In this document: one piece after another, positions 24,104 to 32,121 of the stretch
How positions within the stretch are numbered: the stretch's first letter is position 1
How the letters are laid out: each line of letters begins with the position of its first letter
NCBI RefSeq assembly: GCF_014649955.1
Contig: NZ_BMUA01000019.1
Span: forward strand, 83,185 to 147,184
Direction of reading: 5' to 3'
Length of the DNA stretch: 64,000 bases
Source of the DNA: Streptomyces violascens
Lineage (GTDB): Bacteria > Actinomycetota > Actinomycetes > Streptomycetales > Streptomycetaceae
Made by a program: the position numbers and the translations under genes
Notes under the pieces: model-generated
Told to the model about the DNA's origin: nothing
The model's database searches: none
The model's input: only the letters and a program-made list of their open reading frames with translations

Positions 24104-24544
24104 ATGACCACCTCGACCACCACCCCCGCGCACACCCTCACCAGCACCACCGAGGCCAGCCGCGCCTTGGTCCTCAACTACATGGACACCCTCACCACCG
24201 GCGACTTCGACGCCCTGCGCGAGTTCTTCGCGCCGGACGTGACCTGGACGCTCGCCGGTGACCTGCCCCTTTCGGGGACCTGGGTCGGCCCCAGCGCGAT
24301 CCTCGACGAGTTCGTCCCGGCGATGGTCGAGCACTTCGTACCCGGGACGATGGAGCTCGAATTCGAGGGTGTCTTGGCCGACGGCGAGCGGGTCCTCGCC
24401 GAGTGGAACACGCGGGCCCTCGCGAAGTCGGGCCTGCCCTACGACCAGCACTGCCTGGCCATTTTCACCGTCCGGGACGGGCGGATCGTCGAGGTGCGCG
24501 AGTACTTCGACACCCTGCACGCCAAGAGCGTCGTCTTCGTCTGA
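24104..24544 (+). CDS. SnoaL/NTF2-like fold protein
   Basis: 146 residues. The cone-shaped NTF2 fold is shown by YMDTLTTGDFDALREFFAPD, VTWTLAGDLPLSGTWVG, the LVLAEWNTRA strand and the final FTVRDGRIVEVREYFDT strand. Such proteins are small isomerases, cyclases or hydrolases, or simply binding proteins. An N-terminal Thr/Ser-rich stretch of about 15 residues precedes the domain. Start ATG preceded by GAGGAGCAGGA. The oxidoreductase starts 45 bp downstream with its own ribosome site, so the two likely form one transcript under the divergent LysR regulator. Confidence 0.9.
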   Translation: MTTSTTTPAHTLTSTTEASRALVLNYMDTLTTGDFDALREFFAPDVTWTLAGDLPLSGTWVGPSAILDEFVPAMVEHFVPGTMELEFEGVLADGERVLAEWNTRALAKSGLPYDQHCLAIFTVRDGRIVEVREYFDTLHAKSVVFV

Positions 24545-24589
24545 GCGCCGCCCGCCCCTGAGAGCCCGAGCCCCCGAAAGGAAAACGCC

Positions 24590-25528
24590 ATGAAGGCCCT
24601 ACTGCCCGGCTCGCCCCACGACGCCGACAAGCCCGTCGTCCTCGGCGAGGCACCCGAACCCGCCCCCGCCGAAGACGAGTTGGTGGTCTCCGTCGAGGCG
24701 TATTCGGTCAACCGGGGAGAGACCTTCCAACTCGACGGGCAGCTCGACCGTACGTGGCCGGGCTGGCGGCCCGGCAAGGACGTGGCCGGTACGGTCGTAC
24801 GCCCCGCCGCCGACGGGAGCGGCCCCGCCGTGGGCACCCGGGTGGTGGCGCACCCGCCCGCGTTCGGATGGGCCGAGCGGGTCGCGGTGGCGAGCGCGAG
24901 TGTCGCCCAACTCCCCGACAGCGTGGACGCCGTGACCGCCGCGGCTCTGCCGCTCGCGGGCATCACCGCACTGCGACTGCTCCGCGCGGCAGGCCCCGTC
25001 GCCGGCCGCCGCATCCTGATCACCGGCGCGAGCGGCGGAGTCGGCCACTATGTGACCGAGCTCGCCGCATCGTCCGGCGCGGCCGTCACCGCGGTCGCCG
25101 CAACGCCCGAACGAGGCGCCCGGTTGGTCGAGTTGGGCGCAGCCGAGCTGGTCACGTCCGTCGCCGACGCCGAGGGCCCGTACGACGTCGTTCTCGAATC
25201 GGTCGGCGGTGACTCCCTCCCCGCCGCGCTCTCCCGCCTCGCCCCCGGCGGACTGCTCGTCTGGTTCGGCCAGGCCAGCCGCACCCCCGTGACCCTGGAC
25301 TTCTTCGACTTCTTCAAGGGCCCGAACCAGGCCCGCATCGCTCACTTCGACTACACCTCCTCCGACACGTCGTACGCCTTCGACCTCGCCGCGCTCATCC
25401 GCCTGGTCGAAGCCGGGCGGCTGCACCCCGAGATCGGTACGGTCCGCGACTGGTCCCGCACGGCCGAGGTCATCGCCGACCTGCGGGCCCGCAAGGTGCG
25501 CGGAAATGCCGTACTCACCTTGTCCTGA
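24590..25528 (+). CDS. zinc-type quinone oxidoreductase (MDR family)
   Basis: 312 residues. GroES-like N-terminal domain (VSVEAYSVNRGETFQLDG, PGKDVAGTVV) and Rossmann domain with the nucleotide motif ILITGASGGVGHYVTELA, then VLESVGGDSLPAALSRLAPG. It lacks the catalytic-zinc Cys/His set, placing it with zinc-independent quinone oxidoreductase-like MDR enzymes that use NADPH to reduce quinones or enones. Start ATG preceded by AAAGGAAAA. Downstream of the NTF2-like gene, probably in the same operon; followed by a hairpin terminator after about 120 bp. Confidence 0.92.
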   Translation: MKALLPGSPHDADKPVVLGEAPEPAPAEDELVVSVEAYSVNRGETFQLDGQLDRTWPGWRPGKDVAGTVVRPAADGSGPAVGTRVVAHPPAFGWAERVAVASASVAQLPDSVDAVTAAALPLAGITALRLLRAAGPVAGRRILITGASGGVGHYVTELAASSGAAVTAVAATPERGARLVELGAAELVTSVADAEGPYDVVLESVGGDSLPAALSRLAPGGLLVWFGQASRTPVTLDFFDFFKGPNQARIAHFDYTSSDTSYAFDLAALIRLVEAGRLHPEIGTVRDWSRTAEVIADLRARKVRGNAVLTLS

Positions 25529-25649
25529 ACGGTATGCGACCCGCCGCCGCAGCGGCTCCCCCGCGTGGGGGAGAGGGATGGCTCGCCCGGGGGATGGAAC
25601 GCGCCGTGCCGTGCGGGAGCCTGAAAGGGCACGGGGGAGCGGACGGGGG

Positions 25650-25692
25650 AGTGGCGGCGACAGGGGCCCGTAGGCCCCGGCTCGCCGCCACT
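25650..25692. terminator. strong hairpin downstream of the oxidoreductase
   Basis: Outer 11-bp stem AGTGGCGGCGA / TCGCCGCCACT (25650-25660, 25682-25692) enclosing an inner GGGGCC-CGTA-GGCCCC hairpin. The rest of the 355-bp gap 25529-25883 has no gene; it should also hold the promoter of the DUF397 gene. Confidence 0.7.
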
Positions 25693-25883
25693 CGCATCCC
25701 ACACCTCCCACGCTCCAACACGGCCTGGGGGAAGGCGAGTTGAGCAGTTGCAGCAGCAGTTACGCAGGGTCTACAGCGCCACTACGCTCGGCAATCAACC
25801 GAACGTACGCGCGAAGCCGCGTGAGCCCGGAGGTGCCCGCCATGACCAACATCCGACACCCGCCCGAGTCATGGAGGAGCGCT

Positions 25884-26162
25884 ATGGCGACCAACCAGAC
25901 CCTGACGGGCGCACGGTGGCGTAAGTCTTCGCACAGCGGTGACACCGGAGGGCAGTGCATCGAATGTGCCCCCCTCGGCGGAGCCGCCTGGCAGAAGTCG
26001 TCCTACAGCGGCAACACAGGCGGTGACTGCGTAGAAATAGCAACCCACCCCTGTCGCATAGCCATCCGGGACTCCAAGGACCCGGAAGGCGCGGCCTTCG
26101 TCACCACCCCCGCCGTGTTCGGGGCGTTCGTGACGGCAGCCCGTGAGGGCATGTTCGGCTGA
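25884..26162 (+). CDS. DUF397 protein with two repeats
   Basis: 92 residues. Two DUF397 units: WRKSSHSGDTGGQCIECAP and WQKSSYSGNTGGDCVEIA, followed by the usual IRDSKDPEG segment and a final phenylalanine-containing helix. DUF397 proteins normally act with an adjacent XRE-DUF5753 regulator; none lies next to this gene, so it is a solitary member. Start chosen at 25884 (GGAGGAG five bases before); an ATG at 25842 also has a good site (GGAGGTG) and would add 14 residues. Confidence 0.85.
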   Translation: MATNQTLTGARWRKSSHSGDTGGQCIECAPLGGAAWQKSSYSGNTGGDCVEIATHPCRIAIRDSKDPEGAAFVTTPAVFGAFVTAAREGMFG

Positions 26163-26172
26163 GCCGGGTCGG

Positions 26173-26535
26173 CTACGACGCGGGTGAGTCGGTGACGGGG
26201 CGCTGGTGGTTCCACTGGGCGTACTGGCCGGGACGGGCGAACTCCTGGTCGGTGACGTCGACCCGGCAGCGGGTACCGGGCGCGCTCAGCACCACCCGGA
26301 AGGCCGGGGCGTGGCTGTGCATGACGACATGACCGCCCGCGGCCTGCACGTTCGACCTCATGGTCCCGGCGGCGCCGGGACCGAGACCCAGCCGCATCAT
26401 CATGGCACCCGCCGGCCTGCCCGCCAGGAGAGTGCTGATGTGTTCTCGGGGCAGAGTCAATGCCCAAGAGAAGTCCACGGTCCCCACCGTGCCTTGTTTT
26501 CGCACGGACAAAGAGAGGGTGCGTGTTCTCGGCAT
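26173..26535 (-). CDS. uncharacterised protein
   Basis: About 120 residues if it starts at the ATG at 26535 (MPRTRTLSLSVRKQG), or 137 from 26586; neither has a good ribosome site. The last 80 codons show the strong G/C third-position bias of real Streptomyces genes, the first 40 less so. The sequence includes MMMRLGLGPGAAGTMRSNVQ and ends in a hydrophilic tail QYAQWNHQRPVTDSPAS. No domain recognised, no signal peptide. Divergent from the lytic transglycosylase gene. Confidence 0.5.
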   Translation of the reverse strand: MPRTRTLSLSVRKQGTVGTVDFSWALTLPREHISTLLAGRPAGAMMMRLGLGPGAAGTMRSNVQAAGGHVVMHSHAPAFRVVLSAPGTRCRVDVTDQEFARPGQYAQWNHQRPVTDSPAS

Positions 26536-26674
26536 GGCGCACAGCGGGTCCGCCCGGTCCGCACGCGCGAGAGCAATTGACGTCATGCTATTGAGCCGCT
26601 TCGGGCGACCACTTCCTAGACTGGGCTTTCCCGGACCGGGTACGACGGACCCGGACCCGACGGACAGGGCGACG

Positions 26675-27346
26675 ATGGCTGAACAGGGCAGGCGGGGCAG
26701 GCGTGCCCAGTGGTTGATACTTCCGGTAGCCGCGCTGGTCGGCTGGGGGTGCGTACACGCCGGGCTGCTGGGCTCGGATTCGGGGAGCCCGGCGCCTGCG
26801 CCGTCGCCCGTGGCGTCCTCGTCCGCGAAGCCGTCGGCCGCTCCGTCGTCGCCCAGCGGTTCGTACGACCCCGCCGACTACGCACCCCAGGTCCGCACGT
26901 ACGCCAAGAAGGCGGGCATCAGTGCGCAGCTCCTGATGGCGATCCTCTACAACGAGGACTACAAGCCGCACGACGCGGCCTTCGAGCGGAGCTGGCAGAA
27001 GTACAAGCCGGACGCGGCGTTCGGCATCGCGAACATGCACCGGGCCGCGTTCGACCAGACGAAGCACGGGCGGGACTTCGCGTCGCGCAAGTGGGAGGAG
27101 CTGCCGGACGACCGGGCGCTCGCGGTGGAGGCGGCGGCCTGGTACCTGCACGACATGTCCGCCGAACTCCCCTCGCACTGGGCGGGTTCGTACACGCGGG
27201 AGGAGCTGATGGCGCTCGGGTACAACGCGGGCGGCGGCAACATGGCGGCGTTCGCGCGGGGCGCGAAGGTGGGGAGCCAGGCGTCGGACTACCTGACGCG
27301 GCTGCGGGACAACTGGAAGAAGGCCGGGGCGGCCGTCGGGGGTTAG
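26675..27346 (+). CDS. secreted/anchored lytic transglycosylase (SLT-like)
   Basis: 223 residues. An N-terminal membrane helix (about 13-32, QWLILPVAALVGWGCVHAGL) and a Pro/Ser/Ala linker (about 38-68) precede a lysozyme-like domain: ISAQLLMAILYNEDYKPHDA with the probable catalytic Glu in YNED, FGIANMHRAAFD in the position of the GLMQI motif, and LMALGYNAGGGNM in the position of the AYNAG motif. Cleaves peptidoglycan glycan strands to anhydro-sugars (family knowledge). The cysteine in WGCVHAG could make it a lipoprotein, but the lipobox is poor. ATG at 26675 with GACAGGG upstream. Confidence 0.88.
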   Translation: MAEQGRRGRRAQWLILPVAALVGWGCVHAGLLGSDSGSPAPAPSPVASSSAKPSAAPSSPSGSYDPADYAPQVRTYAKKAGISAQLLMAILYNEDYKPHDAAFERSWQKYKPDAAFGIANMHRAAFDQTKHGRDFASRKWEELPDDRALAVEAAAWYLHDMSAELPSHWAGSYTREELMALGYNAGGGNMAAFARGAKVGSQASDYLTRLRDNWKKAGAAVGG

Positions 27347-27410
27347 GTTCCCTCGGCTCCGTCGCCGGACAGCGGGGGCGAGTGGCGGGGCCGAGCGGTG
27401 TCCGTGTCGG

Positions 27411-27881
27411 TCACCAGGCGCGCTTCGTGACGGTCTCCACCGCGCCGTTGATGATGCGCACCCACCCTTCGTCGTGGACGTCCTTGCCCCGCCACGCGGT
27501 GAAGGCCTGCGCGACCTGGTCGGCCTTCTTCCTGGTCTCCGCGTCCACGTTCGGGGCTTCCAGGTGCGGGTCGTAGTCCGTGAGGACGTGTGCCTCCCTG
27601 TCGCCGCCCGGGCAGTCGCGGAGCTTCGCGTCCTTGACGTGGCCGGCCAGGGCGGCGGAGCCCGATGCCTGCAAGTGGCCGCGGAATTCGGTGAGTACGG
27701 GTTTCCAGGGCCCGGCCCCGCCCTGTTCGGCCTCGTCGCACGTACCGGATCCCGCGGCGGCGGGAGGCTCCTCCGGCTCCTCCGCCCGGCCGGTGCCGTC
27801 GCCGCAGGCCCCCAGGGCCAGCAGGCAGCCGAGTGCCATGCCGGACAGTGCGGTCGCGCGGCCGTACGTCGTCATCTGCAT
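27411..27881 (-). CDS. putative lipoprotein
   Basis: 156 residues. Signal peptide with lipobox LLALGAC, giving a predicted lipidated Cys near residue 26, then a Glu/Pro/Gly-rich spacer and a globular domain with two Cys (SGTCDEAEQ and RDCPGGDRE) and a C-terminal WVRIINGAVETV segment. No family recognised. Start taken as the first of two ATG codons (MQM). The XRE-DUF2690 gene lies 95 bp upstream on the same strand and may be cotranscribed. Confidence 0.8.
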   Translation of the reverse strand: MQMTTYGRATALSGMALGCLLALGACGDGTGRAEEPEEPPAAAGSGTCDEAEQGGAGPWKPVLTEFRGHLQASGSAALAGHVKDAKLRDCPGGDREAHVLTDYDPHLEAPNVDAETRKKADQVAQAFTAWRGKDVHDEGWVRIINGAVETVTKRAW

Positions 27882-27976
27882 CGTCGTCCAATCCGGGCGG
27901 CATCCGGGCACCGGGCGCCCCGGGCTGACACTCGGGATCGTGGGGCGCGGATGCACATGATCGCACCGCATCGGTT

Positions 27977-28684
27977 CTAGCCCCGCGGCACATCCCCCGT
28001 GCACAGCATGTGGTGGTCGACCTCCGCGCACGCCTCGGCCTGCCGCGGGTCGGGGGCCACCAGCATCGGGCTCTCGGTGTCCGCGCCGGTCGAGCTGTTG
28101 CGCACCTCGGACCAGATGGTGTCGCAGGACGGGCTGTAGCGGAGCTTCACCGCGTACGAGGCCGTGGTCAGGGCGCTCTGGGTGCGGGCGTCGGCGCGGC
28201 AGGGGGAGGCGGAGGGGGCGTCGCCCTGGCAGCTCGCGCCCTGGCAGGCGGTCGGCGCGGGGGCGCCCGGGGCCGACTCGTGCGGGTGCGGCAGTGCGGC
28301 CCAGGCGGCGCTGGTGACCAGCGCGAGCGCGGCGGCGACGGTGATCGTACGGCGGTGGGGGCGGCGGGCGGACGGCCCCTCGGGCAGCTCCGGCTCCGGT
28401 TGCGGCGAGACCGTGGGCCGAGGGGGTCGTACCGCGCGTTCCCAGAGTTCGAGGAGGCGCGCGTGGTGCTCGGCGCCGCCGAGGGCACCGAAGGCGTCGA
28501 CCGCGTCGCGCGGCGGGAGGTTGTCGCCGTTGAGATAGCGGTGCCAGGCGGATTTGCTGTACGAGGTGCGGGTGGCCAGACCGGCCAGGCTCAGGCCGGA
28601 GGTCTGTTTGAGGTGCCTCAACTCTTCGACGAGGAGCCGGAGTTCGGGTCGGGTCGACTCGGGCAGCTGTCGCCACTGGGCCAC
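27977..28684 (-). CDS. XRE-family protein with membrane helix and DUF2690 domain
   Basis: 235 residues. Residues about 10-75: helix-turn-helix (LRHLKQTSGLSLAGLATRTS and YSKSAWHRYLNGDNLPP). A membrane helix near 125-145 (RRTITVAAALALVTSAAWAA) leads to an extracytoplasmic DUF2690 domain with four conserved cysteines (ACQGASCQGD, SPCRADA, LRYSPSCDTIW). This makes it a potential one-component membrane-tethered regulator: DNA-binding inside, sensing domain outside. GTG start at 28684, with GGGAGGG five bases upstream, is preferred to upstream ATGs. Confidence 0.9.
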   Translation of the reverse strand: MAQWRQLPESTRPELRLLVEELRHLKQTSGLSLAGLATRTSYSKSAWHRYLNGDNLPPRDAVDAFGALGGAEHHARLLELWERAVRPPRPTVSPQPEPELPEGPSARRPHRRTITVAAALALVTSAAWAALPHPHESAPGAPAPTACQGASCQGDAPSASPCRADARTQSALTTASYAVKLRYSPSCDTIWSEVRNSSTGADTESPMLVAPDPRQAEACAEVDHHMLCTGDVPRG

Positions 28685-28739
28685 GCGGTCCCTCCCAAAA
28701 GTCCACAACATCCTGTTCCGGGGGCATCTGTACCCCAGA

Positions 28740-28764
28740 GGGGCCGGAGTCAAGCTCCGGCCCC
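28740..28764. terminator. hairpin terminator of the SH3-like gene
   Basis: Perfect 10-bp stem GGGGCCGGAG / CTCCGGCCCC with a TCAAG loop, about 80 bp beyond the stop of the SH3-like gene and upstream of the XRE-DUF2690 gene. Confidence 0.7.
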
Positions 28765-28844
28765 CGGGCGAACGGGCGAGGTGGTGAATCGGGCCCCGGC
28801 CGCAAGTCCCCGGTGGCCAGGGCCCGACCGTCAGGTATCCGTGC

Positions 28845-29240
28845 TCAGCACCACGGCAGGTTGGCCCTGGCCGGGACCCGTACGTAATAGGCGGAGACGT
28901 AACGGCCGTGGTGCCCGGCCAGGCGGTACCAGACGCGGTTGCCGTGCACCGTGGTGCCGTTCTTCTTGCAGGTCAGATACACCTTGCGCCCCGAGCGGAG
29001 GGTGCCGGTGGTCCGATAGGAGGTGCCGGCGCCGGAGCGGATGTGCAGCCGGTGGCCGTACGCGGTGACCACCACACCACGGGCGTGGATCCTGTGCTGG
29101 TGGTGATGGGTGGTGGCGACGGTCGCCATCGCCGGGGCGGCAGGAGCGGCCGTGGGGGTCGCGGCCATCGCGGTGGCCGGGAACAGGGCGAGCAGGGCGG
29201 CGACGGCGACGACGCCGCTCCGTACGGTGCTTCGGTTCAT
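28845..29240 (-). CDS. secreted SH3-like domain protein
   Basis: 131 residues. Signal peptide about 1-26 (SGVVAVAALLALFPATAMA), an Ala/Pro/His-rich linker containing HHHQH, then a bacterial SH3 domain: GHRLHIRSGAGTSYRTTGTL, GRKVYLTCKKNGTTV and VWYRLAGHHGRYVSAYYV. Two Cys could form a disulfide. Such domains bind cell-wall peptides. Start ATG with GGAGAG seven bases upstream. Ends at a strong hairpin. Confidence 0.9.
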   Translation of the reverse strand: MNRSTVRSGVVAVAALLALFPATAMAATPTAAPAAPAMATVATTHHHQHRIHARGVVVTAYGHRLHIRSGAGTSYRTTGTLRSGRKVYLTCKKNGTTVHGNRVWYRLAGHHGRYVSAYYVRVPARANLPWC

Positions 29241-29464
29241 GTGTGTCTCTCCAAAGTGCGGGGCCCCCGAGTAAGTGACCCTCTGTCAGCAAGCGTGTCC
29301 GGGGAGCGACGGCCGAATTCGTCCCAGCCGTGCCTGGGACGAATAGGGACGGTGCTCCTGGGGCCGGGCCCGGCACGGCAGGCGCGTACGGGCGCCCGCG
29401 GGGCCCGCGTTCACTCGCGTGGCGGAACGCCTGGGCCTCACTTAGCGTGAGGAAGGGGCCGCTC

Positions 29465-29682
29465 GCCGACCGGTTGCCGCCCTCCGGAAAGCCGACCGGT
29501 TGCCGTCCTCCGGGAAGCCGTCCTCCGGGAAGGGGGGCGGTGACAGGGCCCGGCCGCAGAGGACCGGCCGCGGGAGACCACCTACTGGAGCCCAGCCACA
29601 GAACGCCGGGCGCAGAAGACCGGGCGCAGAAGACCGGACGCAGAAGACCGGACGCAGAACACCGGCCGCCGGAGACCGGCCG
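29465..29682. repeat. tandem repeats in the leader region of the DHA2 exporter
   Basis: The 482-bp gap 29241-29722 has no convincing gene. It contains 2.6 copies of a 26-bp unit (GCCGACCGGTTGCCG + CCTCCGGAAA) at 29465-29531, and six 14-bp units of the CAGAAGACCGGACG type at 29599-29682. The remainder probably contains the divergent promoters of the SH3-like and exporter genes. Confidence 0.8.
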
Positions 29683-29722
29683 CACAGGAGACCACCGAGG
29701 CGACCACCGAGGAGACCGGCAC

Positions 29723-31321
29723 ATGGGCCGTCACACCAAGGACTCTGTCGAGGTAGGACGCGCCGAGCGCATAGCGGCCGCGTCGGAGCGGGCGACTGCT
29801 CTCGGCACCGCCCCGCCGCCGGGCGTCGCCTACGCCCGAGAGGGCGTGCCGCCGCCCCTCGCCCCGCACGCCGGGGCCAGGCACGAGCACCGCTGGCTCG
29901 TCCTCGGCGTGATCGCGCTCGCCCAGCTCATGGTCGTCCTCGACGCGACCATCGTGAACATCGCGCTGCCCTCCGCGCAGCGCGATCTCGGCTTCACCGA
30001 CGGAAACCGCCAGTGGATCGTCACGGCGTACGCGCTCGCCTTCGGCTCGCTGCTGCTGCTCGGCGGACGGATCGCCGACCTCGTCGGACGCAAGGTCGTC
30101 TTCCTGACCGGCCTCGTCGGCTTCGCCGTCGCCTCCGCGATCGGCGGCGCGGCGCCCAACTTCGAGGTCCTGGTCACGGCCCGGGCCCTGCAAGGTGTGT
30201 TCGGCGCGCTGCTCGCACCGGCGGCCCTCTCCCTCCTGACCACGACATTCACCGATCCGAAGGAACGCGCGAAGGCGTTCGGCATCTACGGCGCGGTCGC
30301 GGGTACGGGCGGCGCGGTGGGACTGCTGCTCGGCGGAGTGCTCACCGAGTATCTCGACTGGCGCTGGTGCCTGTACGTCAACCTCATCTTCGCGGCGCTT
30401 GCCTTCCTCGGCGCGCTGCGCCTGCTGCACCCCGGAGCCCCGCAGGACCGCCCGAAGCTCGACATCCCGGGCACGATCCTCGTCTCGGCGGGCCTGTTCT
30501 GCATCGTGTACGGCTTCTCCAACGCGGAGACACACGCATGGAGTTCGGTGCAGACCTGGGGATTCCTGGCAGTGGGCGGCGTGCTCATCGCGGCGTTCGC
30601 GGGATGGCAGACAAGAGCGAAGCACCCGCTCCTCCCCCTCCGCGTCGTACTGGACCGGGACCGGGGCGCCTCGTACCTGGCCATGTTCATCTCGGGCGCG
30701 GGCATGTTCGGGGTGTTCCTGTTCCTGACGTACTACCTCCAGCAGATCCTGCGGTACTCCCCGGTCAAGACCGGTCTCGCCTTCCTGCCCATGGTGTTCG
30801 CGATGATCGTCAGCTCGGTGATCGCGCAGAACAAACTGGTCCCCAGGCTGGGCGCGAAGCCGATCGTTCCGCTGGGCATGGGGCTCGGCGCTGCGGGGCT
30901 CGCGTGGATGACAGCCCTGGACGCGACCAGCGGCTACGTCGGACACGTCCTGCCTCCGCTCCTGGTGATGGGCGTCGGCATGGGCCTGATCTTCGCCCCG
31001 GCGATGAGCATGGCCACGGCGGGGGTGGCCGCGCACGACGCGGGCGTCGCCTCGGCAATGGTCAACACCAGCCAGCAGGTGGGCGGTTCGATCGGCACGG
31101 CTCTGCTCAACACGCTGGCGACGAGCGCGGCCACGAACTACCTGGTGGGCCGTCAACCCACCCCCGCGGCAAGGGTCCAGGCCCAGCTGCACAGCTACTC
31201 GACGGCGTACTGGTGGTCGGCGGCGTTCTTCGCGCTGGGCCTGGTGGTGTCGGTGACCCTGTACCGAAAGGGCCCGCCGCGACCGGCGGTGGGGCCTTCG
31301 GAGGGGGCGGTGCACATGTGA
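29723..31321 (+). CDS. DHA2-family (14-helix) drug exporter
   Basis: 532 residues. A 50-residue cytoplasmic N-terminus is followed by 14 membrane helices. Signatures: LDATIVNIALPSAQRDLGF (motif D1 of the drug:H+ antiporter-2 family), GRIADLVGRKVVFLTG (motif A) and GTGGAVGLLLGGVLTEYLDWRW (motif C). Proton-driven efflux of lipophilic or cationic compounds; substrate unknown. The ATG at 29723 has GAGGAG eight bases upstream; the frame is open far upstream through the repeats but without coding character. No TetR/MarR gene is adjacent. Confidence 0.92.
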   Translation: MGRHTKDSVEVGRAERIAAASERATALGTAPPPGVAYAREGVPPPLAPHAGARHEHRWLVLGVIALAQLMVVLDATIVNIALPSAQRDLGFTDGNRQWIVTAYALAFGSLLLLGGRIADLVGRKVVFLTGLVGFAVASAIGGAAPNFEVLVTARALQGVFGALLAPAALSLLTTTFTDPKERAKAFGIYGAVAGTGGAVGLLLGGVLTEYLDWRWCLYVNLIFAALAFLGALRLLHPGAPQDRPKLDIPGTILVSAGLFCIVYGFSNAETHAWSSVQTWGFLAVGGVLIAAFAGWQTRAKHPLLPLRVVLDRDRGASYLAMFISGAGMFGVFLFLTYYLQQILRYSPVKTGLAFLPMVFAMIVSSVIAQNKLVPRLGAKPIVPLGMGLGAAGLAWMTALDATSGYVGHVLPPLLVMGVGMGLIFAPAMSMATAGVAAHDAGVASAMVNTSQQVGGSIGTALLNTLATSAATNYLVGRQPTPAARVQAQLHSYSTAYWWSAAFFALGLVVSVTLYRKGPPRPAVGPSEGAVHM

Positions 31322-31381
31322 GGGGTGAGTGTCTCTTCCCCTCACGGTGCTGCGGCGCGTATGCCCGGGCCGGGCGGCTCC

Positions 31382-31397
31382 CAGGACATTTGTCCTG
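31382..31397. promoter_or_regulatory. palindromic operator candidate, copy 1
   Basis: CAGGACA-TT-TGTCCTG, a perfect 7-bp inverted repeat 106 bp before the start codon; preserved in the second copy. Confidence 0.6.
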
Positions 31398-31502
31398 CGG
31401 CACTCGGGATTCTTCGCTCTGCCGCGGGACCCCTCCCCGACGGGAGTATCAGTGGTGTCGGCAAGGGGCCGGCGGGCACTGCGAAGTCGTGAGGGGAATG
31501 CC

Positions 31503-32021
31503 ATGAGCGCGACGGTTGTGATGGAGACTCAGACTCCGGCTCCGGTTCAGGTTGGCGCCGAGACCGAGGTCCAGGGGGCTGGCGCCGAGGGTGTTGTGCT
31601 CAAGGGGCTGCCGAACTGGTACTTCCCGCTGGTGGGTCTCTTCGCGGGGATCTTCGACATCGCCCGTGCGTACCCGGTGCTTTACGCGCTGATCCCGGTG
31701 GTGGCGATCGTGCAGATCGTGCTCGCGTTCACGGTGCTCAAGGCCCGGATCCGGTACATGAAGTCGCTGTGGAAGAACAAGCGGACCCGGTTCCTGGCGC
31801 TTGGTCTGCTGGCTGTCCGGTTCGTCATCCGGTACGGGCTCGGCATCGCCGGTCTCGCGCTCGGGGCAGCTGCCGGTCAGCTGACGCTGGGCATCGTGAT
31901 GGCGGTCATCGGCACCGCGATGGCCTGGGGCGACCAGTGGCTGATCCTCCGCACCCTCAAGCACGCCCAGGCCACCCAGGCCGCCCAGGCCGCCCAGACC
32001 GCTCAGCTCAGGACCGCCTGA
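31503..32021 (+). CDS. duplicated membrane protein A
   Basis: 172 residues, start ATG with GAGGGGA upstream. A variable Glu/Val-rich N-terminus (about 1-32) precedes three or four hydrophobic segments (WYFPLVGLFAGIFDIARAYP, LYALIPVVAIVQIVLAFTVL, a basic linker RIRYMKSLWKNKRTR, then VRFVIRYGLGIAGLALGAAA and LTLGIVMAVIGTAMAWGDQW), and a tail of Ala-Gln repeats (QATQAAQAAQTAQ). Over 90% identical by eye to the gene at 34774. No family recognised. Its promoter region is also duplicated, so both copies should respond alike. Confidence 0.9.
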   Translation: MSATVVMETQTPAPVQVGAETEVQGAGAEGVVLKGLPNWYFPLVGLFAGIFDIARAYPVLYALIPVVAIVQIVLAFTVLKARIRYMKSLWKNKRTRFLALGLLAVRFVIRYGLGIAGLALGAAAGQLTLGIVMAVIGTAMAWGDQWLILRTLKHAQATQAAQAAQTAQLRTA

Positions 32022-32061
32022 CTCCCGCCGCCCCCGACGTCACAGCAGCCCCCGCCCCTCC

Positions 32062-32083
32062 AGCCCCCAGGAGGACGGGGGCT
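32062..32083. terminator. hairpin between convergent genes
   Basis: AGCCCCC / GGGGGCT stem with an 8-nt loop, between membrane protein A and the end of the MFS gene. Confidence 0.65.
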
Positions 32084-32121
32084 CCCGCATGTTCAGGGCC
32101 CGGGCCGGCGGAGAGGTGCCG

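Larger units (their letters stand above)
31375..32021. repeat. duplicated promoter-plus-gene segment, copy 1
   Basis: Nearly identical to 34646-35265. Identity starts at CGGCTCCCAGGACATT, covers about 125 bp of promoter/leader, and continues through the coding region apart from short divergent patches at codons about 12-30 and the 3' end. The two copies are direct repeats 3.3 kb apart. Confidence 0.9.

Noticed and set aside
29599..29682. CRISPR array
   Set aside because: The 14-bp units are contiguous tandem repeats without spacers, and no cas genes are present.
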